From the NCBI GenBank assembly GCA_046728175.1, contig JBKPEA010000080.1, positions 15,724-79,723 of the forward strand: a stretch of DNA of 64,000 nucleotides, written 5' to 3'. Below are positions 37,031 to 45,038 of the stretch, piece after piece (position 1 is the first letter of the stretch; each line of letters begins with the position of its first letter). Position numbers and translations under genes: made by a program. Under the pieces are notes generated by a model that had not been told where the DNA came from, searched no databases, and was given only the letters and a program-made list of their open reading frames with translations. This DNA is from JAFAHS01 sp046728175. GTDB taxonomy: Bacteria; Desulfobacterota; Binatia; Binatales; Binataceae.

Positions 37031-38077
37031 ATGCCATTTTGGAAGTCGAATCGCGTTGAGTCTAAGCTTCGCAAAACGAAAGCACACATGTCACGGAAGG
37101 CATCAAAAAATAACGGCAGGTTAGGGAAATTCGACGAGGTGCGGGCCGAAGACTTTTTGACCGACGCCTGCAGCCCCGAAGAGATCGCCGAGTACCTGCG
37201 CGCTCTGGGCGGACAACCCGAAGAAATGGACGAGCGCGGGAGAGCACTGGGAGCGGAGATCGCAAGGCGCGCCCGTCTGCTGCGGTCCCCTCAAGCCGGT
37301 CCGGCGCTCGAGAATGTTTCTGACCCCGATCTGATTGAGGGCGTCGCTGAAGGCGATGGTCGGTTGAGCGAGCACTTACTGGCCAGTCCTTTTGGCCCGG
37401 TCACGGTTTCACGTCGAAATGAAAGTTCATCGGAGGAATTTATGAAAAGAGATTTCGAGTTTAGACAGCTGCTTCGTGCATATCGCTCGGGCATCATCAG
37501 CGACCAGACCTTCGAGAGCGAGATGAAGAATCTCGAAATGGGTGCGGCGAACGGGACCACCGACGCCGGTTTCAGGGCCTTCGGTACGACCTACACGTCC
37601 GAGCGTGAGGCCGTGATCAAGTTTCTCGAAGCAGTCGCACCCGCGGAAACTGCAGGTGGCGAGGCCGTTGGCGAATGGCTGAAGATCTGCAAGCTCGATT
37701 GCATCAAAGGCGGTCTCAAGATGGTCGTCGAGCGCGAGTCCTACCACGGCCGCACTTTCGCGCAGCGTCTGATGGAGCTCGGCGGTACCGTTCCGCAGAA
37801 CGTGAGCCCACAGATCCGCGAGAGCATCGACTATTTATGCGATACCAGCATGTCGGACCTCACGAAGCTGCAGAAGGCCGTGATGCGCTATCCAAATCCC
37901 GAGGAGACAATTCGTCCGCTGTTCGAGTTTGCGGACCTGATCAAAGAAGATCAGCAGACCAAGGAGATGGTAAAGCTCTTCGCGCAGGACGAGCTTTCGA
38001 CCCTGAAGTGGCAGCACAGCCTGTGCACAGTGCTTACGGAGATGCAGAAGAACGGACAACTGGACGCCGCAGCTTGA
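37031..38077 (+). CDS. Longer in-frame ORF: unknown N-terminal domain continuous with the ferritin-like protein
   Basis: An uninterrupted frame from ATG 37031 (alternative 37088) runs through the ferritin-like start at 37442. The first ~135 residues (FDEVRAEDFLTDACSPEEIA, EERGRALGAE-like helices, then SDPDLIEGVAEGDGR) are acidic, helical and unrecognised. The position next to the sigma-like gene would suit an anti-sigma or accessory protein. Because the downstream ATG has its own strong ribosome binding site, the natural arrangement may be two proteins, with the upstream one lacking a separate stop, or a genuine 348-residue fusion plus a short form. Confidence 0.45.
   Translation: MPFWKSNRVESKLRKTKAHMSRKASKNNGRLGKFDEVRAEDFLTDACSPEEIAEYLRALGGQPEEMDERGRALGAEIARRARLLRSPQAGPALENVSDPDLIEGVAEGDGRLSEHLLASPFGPVTVSRRNESSSEEFMKRDFEFRQLLRAYRSGIISDQTFESEMKNLEMGAANGTTDAGFRAFGTTYTSEREAVIKFLEAVAPAETAGGEAVGEWLKICKLDCIKGGLKMVVERESYHGRTFAQRLMELGGTVPQNVSPQIRESIDYLCDTSMSDLTKLQKAVMRYPNPEETIRPLFEFADLIKEDQQTKEMVKLFAQDELSTLKWQHSLCTVLTEMQKNGQLDAAA
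37442..38077 (+). CDS. Ferritin-like (rubrerythrin-type) protein with N-terminal DFxxxQLLRAYRxGIIS module
   Basis: 211 residues from ATG 37442, preceded by a near-ideal CGGAGGAATTT. The start is also supported because the module RDFEFRQLLRAYRSGIIS begins at residue 3, as in the proteins at 801 and 35144. The rest is a four-helix ferritin-like domain: VVERESYHGRTFAQRLMEL and LFAQDELSTLKWQHSL supply Glu and His at the spacing of di-iron ligands. It may store, oxidise or sense iron, or act in oxidative stress. In frame with the upstream ORF. A strong hairpin follows. Confidence 0.72.
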   Translation: MKRDFEFRQLLRAYRSGIISDQTFESEMKNLEMGAANGTTDAGFRAFGTTYTSEREAVIKFLEAVAPAETAGGEAVGEWLKICKLDCIKGGLKMVVERESYHGRTFAQRLMELGGTVPQNVSPQIRESIDYLCDTSMSDLTKLQKAVMRYPNPEETIRPLFEFADLIKEDQQTKEMVKLFAQDELSTLKWQHSLCTVLTEMQKNGQLDAAA

Positions 38078-38092
38078 TCCGCTATTGAAACA

Positions 38093-38122
38093 GAGGGCGA
38101 GGTGTTCCAGCACCTTGCCCTC
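38093..38122 (+). terminator. Strong hairpin after the ferritin-like gene
   Basis: GAGGGCGAGGTG and CACCTTGCCCTC pair over 12 positions (one G-T) around TTCCAG, 15 bases after the stop. There is no T-tract, but the position suits transcription termination. Confidence 0.65.
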
Positions 38123-38782
38123 CCGATGCCCGCTCGCCGTTTTGCAAATTTTTCGTCCTTTCACAAGCATCTAAACCTGCGTCTCCATCTGTGCCGGCTA
38201 CGAGGCGGCCCCTGCCGTCACGGTCCTTTGTGGTGGGCAAGGTGGGCTTTCGGACGAGCCGGAGCAAGCGCTAATCGTCAGCGCCAGAAGTACACAAAAC
38301 GATTCACGATCGATTTGATAGTTTGTCTCGTGAGCGTTTTTGACCGGCCCTAATCCTGTGCCATCTGAACGGCGTTCGAATTCAAAGAATGAAGTGTCGG
38401 ATAAGTAGCCACCCGACCTTGGGCATTTAACTTCCTCATCACTGGCATGCCAAAAGTACCGTCAATTGGCACACGGCCCCGGCGCCGTGAACGATGAACT
38501 CTCAACGCTTCTGACTAGCCCTTGAGGGTCAGAACCAGACACGGGATCATCCGACCGACGATTATACTTTGGTCGAATCATGCTTTTGTGTTCGAGAGTT
38601 AACCAGAGCTCATTTCTATTGTGTGCTAGCCGACAGCCAGGAATTCGGACATTTGAAATACGGATATTTTCGAATGCGACTAAAGTCTGATTTACAAAAG
38701 ACCTGTCGCGGGCCAAAGATGACTGCGGTTCGAATCAGTTTCTCCCGATCCGGCTGTGCGGCCTTCAACAAGGGGGGCCCTT
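38123..38782. other. Intergenic region, nothing recognised
   Basis: About 660 bases, somewhat richer in A and T than the flanks (especially 38560-38720). No gene, repeat or RNA element recognised. Confidence 0.45.
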
Positions 38783-38998
38783 ATGGTTTCTAGGGAGCAA
38801 TTTAGAAATCAACTACTCGGAATAGTGGCGATTGCTGTAGTCGGGTGCGCGTCTGTTGCCCCGCCAGCCGTTCAACAGCGCGCCGAAGCGATTCTGGATC
38901 TCGGAGACGGACATTCGATCAAAGAGCATTTTTGCAACCGTCATGTTCTTGTTCTCGATTTCCGACTTCGGAGCGAAAGGACCTGGGACGATTGTTAA
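38783..38998 (+). CDS. Possible small lipoprotein
   Basis: 71 residues from ATG 38783 with GGGG upstream. A hydrophobic segment (LLGIVAIAVVGCASVAPPA) with a lipobox-like VVGC suggests a small lipoprotein. The C-terminal half is not recognisable and could be out of frame. It is 60 bases upstream of the DUF4239 gene and may be its partner or a chance ORF. Confidence 0.35.
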   Translation: MVSREQFRNQLLGIVAIAVVGCASVAPPAVQQRAEAILDLGDGHSIKEHFCNRHVLVLDFRLRSERTWDDC

Positions 38999-39056
38999 CG
39001 TGCCCGCGCAGGGCTGACATGGATAGGCGCCTGCGGGTGATTGCGGAAACCAAGCT

Positions 39057-39812
39057 ATGAGTCCGATAGAAGTCAGCACGCTCATTTTCCTGTGTATTTT
39101 TGGGGGAGCACTGCTCGGCATGTGGTTGCGCTCCGTACTTCCTCCGCACCATCTGAACGACGAGACCAAGGATCTAGTGAAGCTCGGCACGGGCCTGATC
39201 GGCACGATGGCGGCGCTGCTGCTCGGTCTGCTGGTGGCTTCAGCCAAGAGTGCTTACGACACACGCAGCACCGAGCTTACCGAGTTGGCCGCCAACACTA
39301 TCCTGCTCGACCGCGCCCTGGCTCACTACGGACCGGGGACCGCGGAAGTACGCGGCACCCTTAAGATCGCAATTGCTCGGATGATCGACCAGGTCTGGGC
39401 GAAAGACAGTTTGACTCCTGGGGCGACTCTTGCATCGTCGCAGCCCCTTGGAGCCGTATTTGACAAAGTACAGGAATTGGAGCCCCGCTCCGACGCCCAG
39501 CGCAGGCTCCAGTCGCAGGCCGAGTCTATCATGGTGAACCTGGCGCAGGACCGATTACTTTTGTTTGCGCAAAGCGGCTCATCAATCTCCACACCGTTTT
39601 TGGTGGTAGTGGTCTTCTGGCTTACCGTGCTCTTCGTGAGCCTCGGCTTATTTGCGCCGCGCAACCCGACGGCAACGGTTACACTATTCGTTGCCACACT
39701 ATCCGTCGCTGGCGCGTTATTTTTGATCCTCGATCTCGATCATCCCTTCTCTGGTTTAATGCAGATTCCCAGTACGCCTCTGCGCTCTGCTCTCTTGGTC
39801 CTGGGACGATAG
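39057..39812 (+). CDS. DUF4239 (bestrophin-like) membrane protein
   Basis: 251 residues. Two N-terminal membrane helices (TLIFLCIFGGALLGMWL and LGTGLIGTMAALLLGLLVAS) and two C-terminal ones (VVVFWLTVLFVSLGLF, LSVAGALFLILDLDHP) flank a helical cytoplasmic/periplasmic region. This pattern, with SAKSAYDTRSTELTELAAN after helix 2 and DLDHPFSG near the end, is the DUF4239 family, related to bestrophin-like anion channels. Function unproven. Confidence 0.85.
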   Translation: MSPIEVSTLIFLCIFGGALLGMWLRSVLPPHHLNDETKDLVKLGTGLIGTMAALLLGLLVASAKSAYDTRSTELTELAANTILLDRALAHYGPGTAEVRGTLKIAIARMIDQVWAKDSLTPGATLASSQPLGAVFDKVQELEPRSDAQRRLQSQAESIMVNLAQDRLLLFAQSGSSISTPFLVVVVFWLTVLFVSLGLFAPRNPTATVTLFVATLSVAGALFLILDLDHPFSGLMQIPSTPLRSALLVLGR

Positions 39813-39938
39813 CCAATTCTTCACCACGGCAGATGAACGGTTGCGCGCTAGCTCTTTCTCAGCAGCGTAATGAAGGTGCACGAACGCGAGACGGGAATCT
39901 GAAGAGTTGCGCAGGAACCTCGGCAGATTTGACATGGG

Positions 39939-40928
39939 TCAGTCGATGCGCGGATAAACCTTGCGGGCGTTACCCTCGAAGATTTTCTTCCGGTCCTCAT
40001 CGCTCAACCAGGTCAGGGCATCGATGTAGCGTTTAGTATCATCAAAGTGGTGACTGGTCTCAGGATCGATGCCGCGCACCGCGCCGACCATTTCGGACGC
40101 AAAAAGAATATTGTCGACCGGAATCACTTTGGTGAGGAGTTCGATGCCCGCCAGATGATACACGCAGGTGTCGAAGTAGACATTGTTCAGCAGCAACTCG
40201 GCCAGGGGCGGACGTTTCATATCCTGCGCGAGTCCACGATAGCGGCCCCAGTGATACGGAACCGCACCGCCACCGTGCGGAAGAACGAACTTCAGGGTAG
40301 GGAAATCCTGGAACAGCTCCGAAGTAAGCAACTGCATGAATGCGGTAGTGTCGGCATTGAGGTAGTGTGCGCCGGTCGCATGAAAGTTCGGATTGCACGA
40401 GGAGCTGACGTGGATCATCGCCGGCACCTTCAGCTCCACCATCTTCTCATAAAGCGGGTACCACCATCGGTCCGTGAGCGGCGGGTCGGTCCAGTATCCG
40501 CCCGATGGATCAGGATTCAGATTGCATCCAATGAACCCCAACTGGCTGACGCAGCGTTCAAGTTCGGCTACACAATTCGCCGGTGATGTGCCGGGCGACT
40601 GCGGCAACTGGCATACTCCTACGAAGTTGGCCGGATAGGTCTGGCAGACCCGATCGATCAGATCGTTGCATACTTGCGCCCAGCGGATACTGGTTGCCGC
40701 ATTGCCGAGGTGATGCGCCATCGATGATGCTCGTGGCGAGAATATCGTGCGATCGGTCCCCCGCTCTTTCTGTAACTTGAGCTGCGCGCCCTCGATACTT
40801 CGACGTATTTCCTCATCGTCGATGCTCGGGAAGGGAATCGGATCATCCGGACTGGCGAGTTGTCGCTCGCGGAAGATTTCGAGCGCGCGCGGCGCGGTCG
40901 TATAATGACCGTGACAATCTATTATCAT
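39939..40928 (-). CDS. Amidohydrolase-fold, LigJ-like 4-oxalomesaconate hydratase
   Basis: 329 residues. The N-terminus IIDCHGHYTTAPRALEIF is nearly identical in pattern to LigJ (4-oxalomesaconate hydratase) and distinct from other amidohydrolases. HGGGAVPYHWGRYRG and LFASEMVGAVRGIDPET are the later LigJ-like blocks. LigJ hydrates 4-oxalomesaconate in the protocatechuate 4,5-cleavage pathway. It is divergent from the aldolase gene at 41076, whose family catalyses the next step, and near an extradiol dioxygenase at 46874, which strengthens the assignment. A related decarboxylase remains possible. Confidence 0.8.
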   Translation of the reverse strand: MIIDCHGHYTTAPRALEIFRERQLASPDDPIPFPSIDDEEIRRSIEGAQLKLQKERGTDRTIFSPRASSMAHHLGNAATSIRWAQVCNDLIDRVCQTYPANFVGVCQLPQSPGTSPANCVAELERCVSQLGFIGCNLNPDPSGGYWTDPPLTDRWWYPLYEKMVELKVPAMIHVSSSCNPNFHATGAHYLNADTTAFMQLLTSELFQDFPTLKFVLPHGGGAVPYHWGRYRGLAQDMKRPPLAELLLNNVYFDTCVYHLAGIELLTKVIPVDNILFASEMVGAVRGIDPETSHHFDDTKRYIDALTWLSDEDRKKIFEGNARKVYPRID

Positions 40929-41075
40929 AGGCCCTCGTTGATCGGGGCTGTTGGCGACGCGATCCTACGAACGCGCCTTCAGCGTTGTCAAATTACCGAC
41001 CACAGCGTTCCGCTAAACTGTGAGCAGGCGGCCCTTTTTGCTAGGATCGGGGCGTCGCCCGGGGATCACACACAG

Positions 41076-41939
41076 ATGGCCGGAATCCCGCGTCTCAACG
41101 GCGTCATCCGCGCCCTCGAACAAGAACAGGCGGCATTCTGCACCTTCGTGCAGGCCGATGTAGAGGCCGCGCTCGGGGTTGCCACTTCGAAGTACGACGG
41201 AATCGTCTTCGAAATGGAGCACAACCCATGGGACGTCCGTGCGCTCCGGGACTCGATGCAGTACCTGCTCAATCGCGCGCAAATCGTACAGGCAGCGTCC
41301 CCCGCGCCTCCGGTCACGCCGCTGGTGAGAATTCCTCCCAACGGCGACGAGAAAAACCAATGGTTCGCAAAGCAAGCGCTCGACCTCGGTGCGTATGGAA
41401 TTGTCTGGCCGCATATCAGCACCGTAGATCAGGCCTACAATGCCGTTGCGGCATGCCGCTATCCGCGCCTGCGGAGCGCGCCATTGTACGAACCGGCCGG
41501 CATCCGCGGGGACGGCCCGGCAGGGGCGGTACGATATTGGGGCATAACTCAGCAGCAATACTACGGCAGGGCGGATGTGTGGCCACTCAATCCGGAGGGC
41601 GAGATCCTCGTGATTCTCATGATAGAAGATACTCAGGGAATCACGAACCTGCCTGACATTCTAAGTAGAGTTCCCGGGATTGGAGCGATACTCATTGGTG
41701 AGGGGGACCTGAGCCAGGAGCTGGGCTATCCGCGACAATACGATCATCCGTCGGTGCGGGAAGCGATGGCGCGAGTGGTAGCCACCTGTAAGCAGCACAA
41801 CATTCCAGTTGGTCATCCTCACGTCGATTCCAGCAATGTGGAGCGCATTCTTGGCGAGGGCTATCGATTTCTCGTCGCCGCGCCGATGCGAAGCTTTTCC
41901 GCGCTGGAAAAGGGATGGCAGCTGTCAGGACGTAACTAG
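41076..41939 (+). CDS. HpcH/HpaI-family aldolase
   Basis: 287 residues from ATG 41076. Longer upstream starts exist, but the family usually begins where IPRLNGVIRALEQEQAAFCT begins, and the upstream stretch overlaps the divergent LigJ-like gene. SKYDGIVFEMEHNPWDV, VTPLVRIPPNGDEKNQWF and GAILIGEGDLSQELGYP are the family blocks (metal-binding Glu and Asp). These class II aldolases cleave 4-hydroxy-2-oxo acids to pyruvate plus an aldehyde or oxo acid. In this context it probably cleaves the LigJ product or a similar hydroxy-oxo acid. Confidence 0.82.
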   Translation: MAGIPRLNGVIRALEQEQAAFCTFVQADVEAALGVATSKYDGIVFEMEHNPWDVRALRDSMQYLLNRAQIVQAASPAPPVTPLVRIPPNGDEKNQWFAKQALDLGAYGIVWPHISTVDQAYNAVAACRYPRLRSAPLYEPAGIRGDGPAGAVRYWGITQQQYYGRADVWPLNPEGEILVILMIEDTQGITNLPDILSRVPGIGAILIGEGDLSQELGYPRQYDHPSVREAMARVVATCKQHNIPVGHPHVDSSNVERILGEGYRFLVAAPMRSFSALEKGWQLSGRN

Positions 41940-42003
41940 GCGACTCCAATCAAATCTGCAGCAACCATTGAACCGATCAATGACTGACTAGCCGACACTT
42001 ACC

Positions 42004-42582
42004 ATGTCGACCGACACTCCGAAATTGAATCTCCGTGCGGCCTCCGCGGCACCCCCATTCGAGATAAAGAAGCTGGGTCACGTAGTGATTCGGGTATCCG
42101 ATCTGCAGCGATCGACGGATTTCTACGTCAAAATGCTGGGACTCAAGGTTTCCGATGTCTATTCCGAAGACCTGATGCCGGGCGGAATGGTCTTTCTGCG
42201 CTTCAACGCCGATCACCACGGAGTTGCCCTGGTAGGTGGCATGCAAGAAAGCGCCAAGGGACGGGATCTGCATCATTTCGCATTCGAAGTCGCGACGCTC
42301 GACGAGGTGTTTCACGTCCGCAATCATCTTCGCGCACACGGTGTTCCGATCGTGTTTGAGGGAAGGCGCCGCGCCGGTGTTCAGATCGCGGTGGAATTTA
42401 CCGACCCTGATGGACACAATCTGGAAATCTATTGGGGTATCGATCGGATCGAGGCCGATCAGCGCGTTCGACCGTCGAGTGAATGGAGAGGCGCGACGAC
42501 CCTCGAGGAGGCGGTGGCGAATCCGGTGCGCGGGCAGGATCCGGTTCTTGCCGACCCTTCGCTGATGCGTCGCACGTCTTAG
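42004..42582 (+). CDS. VOC-family dioxygenase-like protein
   Basis: 192 residues. KKLGHVVIRVSDLQRSTDFY opens the barrel with the first metal His, HHFAFEVATLDEVFHVRNHL supplies the second, and TDPDGHNLEIYWGID the final Glu, the arrangement of type I extradiol dioxygenases and other VOC enzymes. It lies 64 bases after the aldolase gene and 13 before the dehydrogenase gene, so it belongs to the same rightward unit and may perform a ring- or side-chain-cleavage step. Confidence 0.85.
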   Translation: MSTDTPKLNLRAASAAPPFEIKKLGHVVIRVSDLQRSTDFYVKMLGLKVSDVYSEDLMPGGMVFLRFNADHHGVALVGGMQESAKGRDLHHFAFEVATLDEVFHVRNHLRAHGVPIVFEGRRRAGVQIAVEFTDPDGHNLEIYWGIDRIEADQRVRPSSEWRGATTLEEAVANPVRGQDPVLADPSLMRRTS

Positions 42583-42595
42583 CACGGAGGACACC

Positions 42596-43540
42596 ATGAC
42601 ACGGGTGGGGCGGGGACGACGACGCATCGCGATGATTGGCCTCGGGGAAGCGGGCGGATCGTTCGCCAAGGGCCTCGTCGCCTCGGGTATGTTCGACGTC
42701 GCGGGATACGATGCACTCTTGGAAGATCCGGCAACCGCACCAGCCGGGCGGGACAAGATCCGAACTATCGGGATCACTGAATGCTCATCGCTCGAGTATG
42801 CCTGCCGTGAGGCCGACGTTGTCTTCTCCGCGGTAACCGCGGCCGCCGCGAGCGAGGTTGCCGCGCAAGCCTCTTGCTACCTGAGGCCCGGGCAATTTTT
42901 CTTTGATATCAATTCGGTTTCTCCAAGTGTCAAGCGCTCCAGCGCACAGGCGATCGAACGATCGGGCGCGGCGTATGTCGAAGGTGCAGTGATGGCTCCC
43001 GTCGGACCATCCGGCATCGCGGTGGAAATCCTCGTCGCCGGCGCGCGCGGTGGAGAACTGGCGGCGCTTCTGACTCCGGCAGGAATGAACCTCGAAGTAA
43101 TTGCAGACGCGATTGGGAAGGCCTCAGCTATCAAGATGTGCCGCAGCGTCATGCTCAAGGGAATTGAGGCGCTGGTGGTCGAATGCTTCATTACGGCGCG
43201 CGCCTACGGAATTGAAGATACCATCGTCGATTCGCTGAACCGCAGCTTTCCCGGCACCGACTGGGAAATGCGCGGGGCGTACATGACGAGCCGCGTCCTC
43301 AAGCATGGGCGACGGCGCGCGGGAGAGTTGCGCGAGGTTGCGACCACGGTCTCCGAGGCGGGTGTCGCGCCGAGAATGGCATCCGCGGCCGCCGAGGTCC
43401 AAGACTGGGTTGCAGATATGGTGGCGGAAATGCCGGAGTTACAGGCCGCAGCCGATCTTGATTGGCGCACCATACTCGATCTGCTCGGGACCCCGAGACG
43501 CGCCCGGGACTCATCGCCAATCGCGACCACGAGAAGGTAG
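42596..43540 (+). CDS. NAD(P)-dependent beta-hydroxyacid dehydrogenase-like protein
   Basis: 314 residues from ATG 42596 with ACGGAGGACACC upstream. RRIAMIGLGEAGGSFAKG is the Rossmann dinucleotide fingerprint, FFDINSVSPSVKRSSAQ and GAVMAPVGPSGIAVEILVAG follow the 3-hydroxyisobutyrate dehydrogenase pattern, and SAIKMCRSVMLKGIEALVVE contains the catalytic Lys. The C-terminal half is of the DUF1932 type often seen in aromatic-catabolic clusters. It would oxidise a hydroxy acid intermediate. Convergent with the esterase gene. Confidence 0.85.
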   Translation: MTRVGRGRRRIAMIGLGEAGGSFAKGLVASGMFDVAGYDALLEDPATAPAGRDKIRTIGITECSSLEYACREADVVFSAVTAAAASEVAAQASCYLRPGQFFFDINSVSPSVKRSSAQAIERSGAAYVEGAVMAPVGPSGIAVEILVAGARGGELAALLTPAGMNLEVIADAIGKASAIKMCRSVMLKGIEALVVECFITARAYGIEDTIVDSLNRSFPGTDWEMRGAYMTSRVLKHGRRRAGELREVATTVSEAGVAPRMASAAAEVQDWVADMVAEMPELQAAADLDWRTILDLLGTPRRARDSSPIATTRR

Positions 43541-43553
43541 CATCCGCTTTGGG

Positions 43554-45032
43554 TCAGGAAGTGCCGGATCTGGCGTCGAAAAAGCTGTCGAGAAAAGCCA
43601 TTTGCGAGGCCCGCCACGCGCTGCCGGCCTTAAGCTCGTCGCCCAACTCAAAATAGTTGTCACGCGCCGCATCGTAGTGCTGCCAAGTCGGCAAATTTCC
43701 ATCATTCGGATCGCCGGTCGCAGCGAAGCGGACCCACGCATTCATCATGGTTTCCGAAAGCGCCTGGTCGCGCCCATTGATAGCCAGAGGAGCGATACCG
43801 GCGCCCGCGAGTCTGCCGAAGACGTACGCTACCTCCTCCCCATGTTTGGGCTGTTGGGGGCCGTCGCAGCGATGTCGGGTGAACAGGTAACGATAGGTGG
43901 CAGGCTGAAGAGACGAATTGGCGCGGACGATGCCGCGGGCGCCATAGGTAAACTGGGTGTCGCCAAAGAGAAAGGCGCACTGCTCAATGACCTCGTGGTC
44001 GCTGCCGACTGGATACTCTTTGAGTGCCTGCTCCGACGACGCTCCGAAATTCAGCCCCACCAGATCGTGAAAATCGCGAACCGTCTTGACCGGCCAGGCT
44101 CCGACGAACAAACCGCCTTCGTCGAGATTGCTGCCGACCACCATGGGCACTGCGGCGAAACGGCCGGTCAGGTAGGCGTCGCGCTCCTGCCGATCGATTA
44201 CCCATCCGTCACGGATCGGGCGAAGCACGCGCGGCGTGGTCAGCCCGCGGACCTTCGGCACGAACTGGTGGGTCCTGGCCAGGATCTCATCTGCCGACAG
44301 CGCACGCATCGCGGCTAAATCATTACCCAGCATCTGACCGGCATGCGACGCCTGTGCCAACTCGGCCAGTGGGCGAAAGGATCCTGGACTTTGCAGGATA
44401 GCCTGCTGGAAGAGGCTTCTGCCGAGCGGCGACGTCAGAAGCAGCGAAATCGATGCGCTGCCTGCGGAGACGCCCATCGCAGTTACGCGATCGGGATTGC
44501 CACCGAACGCCGCGATATTTTCGCGGATCCACCGTAGCGCCGCGATCTGGTCCAGCAACCCATAGTTACCAGAAGCGTGATGTTCCGATTCTGAAGTGAG
44601 TGCAGGATGCGCGAGAAAGCCGAACAAGCCGACGCGATAGTTGATCGTCACCAGCACGACACCCTTGCGCGCGAAGTTCTCGCCGTCGCACAAGGGGTCG
44701 GCACCGGAACCCGCGACAAAACTACCCCCTGGGATCCACACCATCACGGGGAGGCTTTCGCCCCCGTGCGATGCAGGTGTCCAGATGTTCAAAGTAAGGC
44801 AATCTTCGCTCATCGGACGGGTGTGCGGGGGACTCATTGGAAGCGGCACCTGCATGGGATCGGGACCGGCCTCGCGAGCAGGTCGAACACCCGGCCACGG
44901 CTTTACCGGAGCAGGCGGGCGCCATCGCAATTGACCAAGCGGCGGCGCGGCAAAGGGGATTCCTTTGAAGATCGAGATCTCGCCAGGGCTACCGGCGACG
45001 CGGCCCGATCCGGTCTCGACGAGTTCCGGCAT
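43554..45032 (-). CDS. Type-B carboxylesterase
   Basis: 492 residues. The order of motifs is that of type-B carboxylesterases: EDCLTLNIWTP, VMVWIPGGSF (oxyanion hole), GVSAGSASISLLL (nucleophile Ser), SNLDEGG (acidic residue) and KHGEEVAYVFG (His). No signal peptide, so cytoplasmic. It would hydrolyse an ester, such as an aromatic or phthalate-type ester, feeding the adjacent Rieske enzyme; the substrate is inferred from context only. It is the last gene of a leftward operon, starting six bases after the Rieske gene ends. Confidence 0.9.
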   Translation of the reverse strand: MPELVETGSGRVAGSPGEISIFKGIPFAAPPLGQLRWRPPAPVKPWPGVRPAREAGPDPMQVPLPMSPPHTRPMSEDCLTLNIWTPASHGGESLPVMVWIPGGSFVAGSGADPLCDGENFARKGVVLVTINYRVGLFGFLAHPALTSESEHHASGNYGLLDQIAALRWIRENIAAFGGNPDRVTAMGVSAGSASISLLLTSPLGRSLFQQAILQSPGSFRPLAELAQASHAGQMLGNDLAAMRALSADEILARTHQFVPKVRGLTTPRVLRPIRDGWVIDRQERDAYLTGRFAAVPMVVGSNLDEGGLFVGAWPVKTVRDFHDLVGLNFGASSEQALKEYPVGSDHEVIEQCAFLFGDTQFTYGARGIVRANSSLQPATYRYLFTRHRCDGPQQPKHGEEVAYVFGRLAGAGIAPLAINGRDQALSETMMNAWVRFAATGDPNDGNLPTWQHYDAARDNYFELGDELKAGSAWRASQMAFLDSFFDARSGTS

Positions 45033-45038
45033 CGCTGG

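Noticed and set aside
40860..41075. Longer N-terminus for the HpcH/HpaI aldolase
   Set aside because: It overlaps the divergent LigJ-like gene start and the extra residues do not match the family, so ATG 41076 was preferred.
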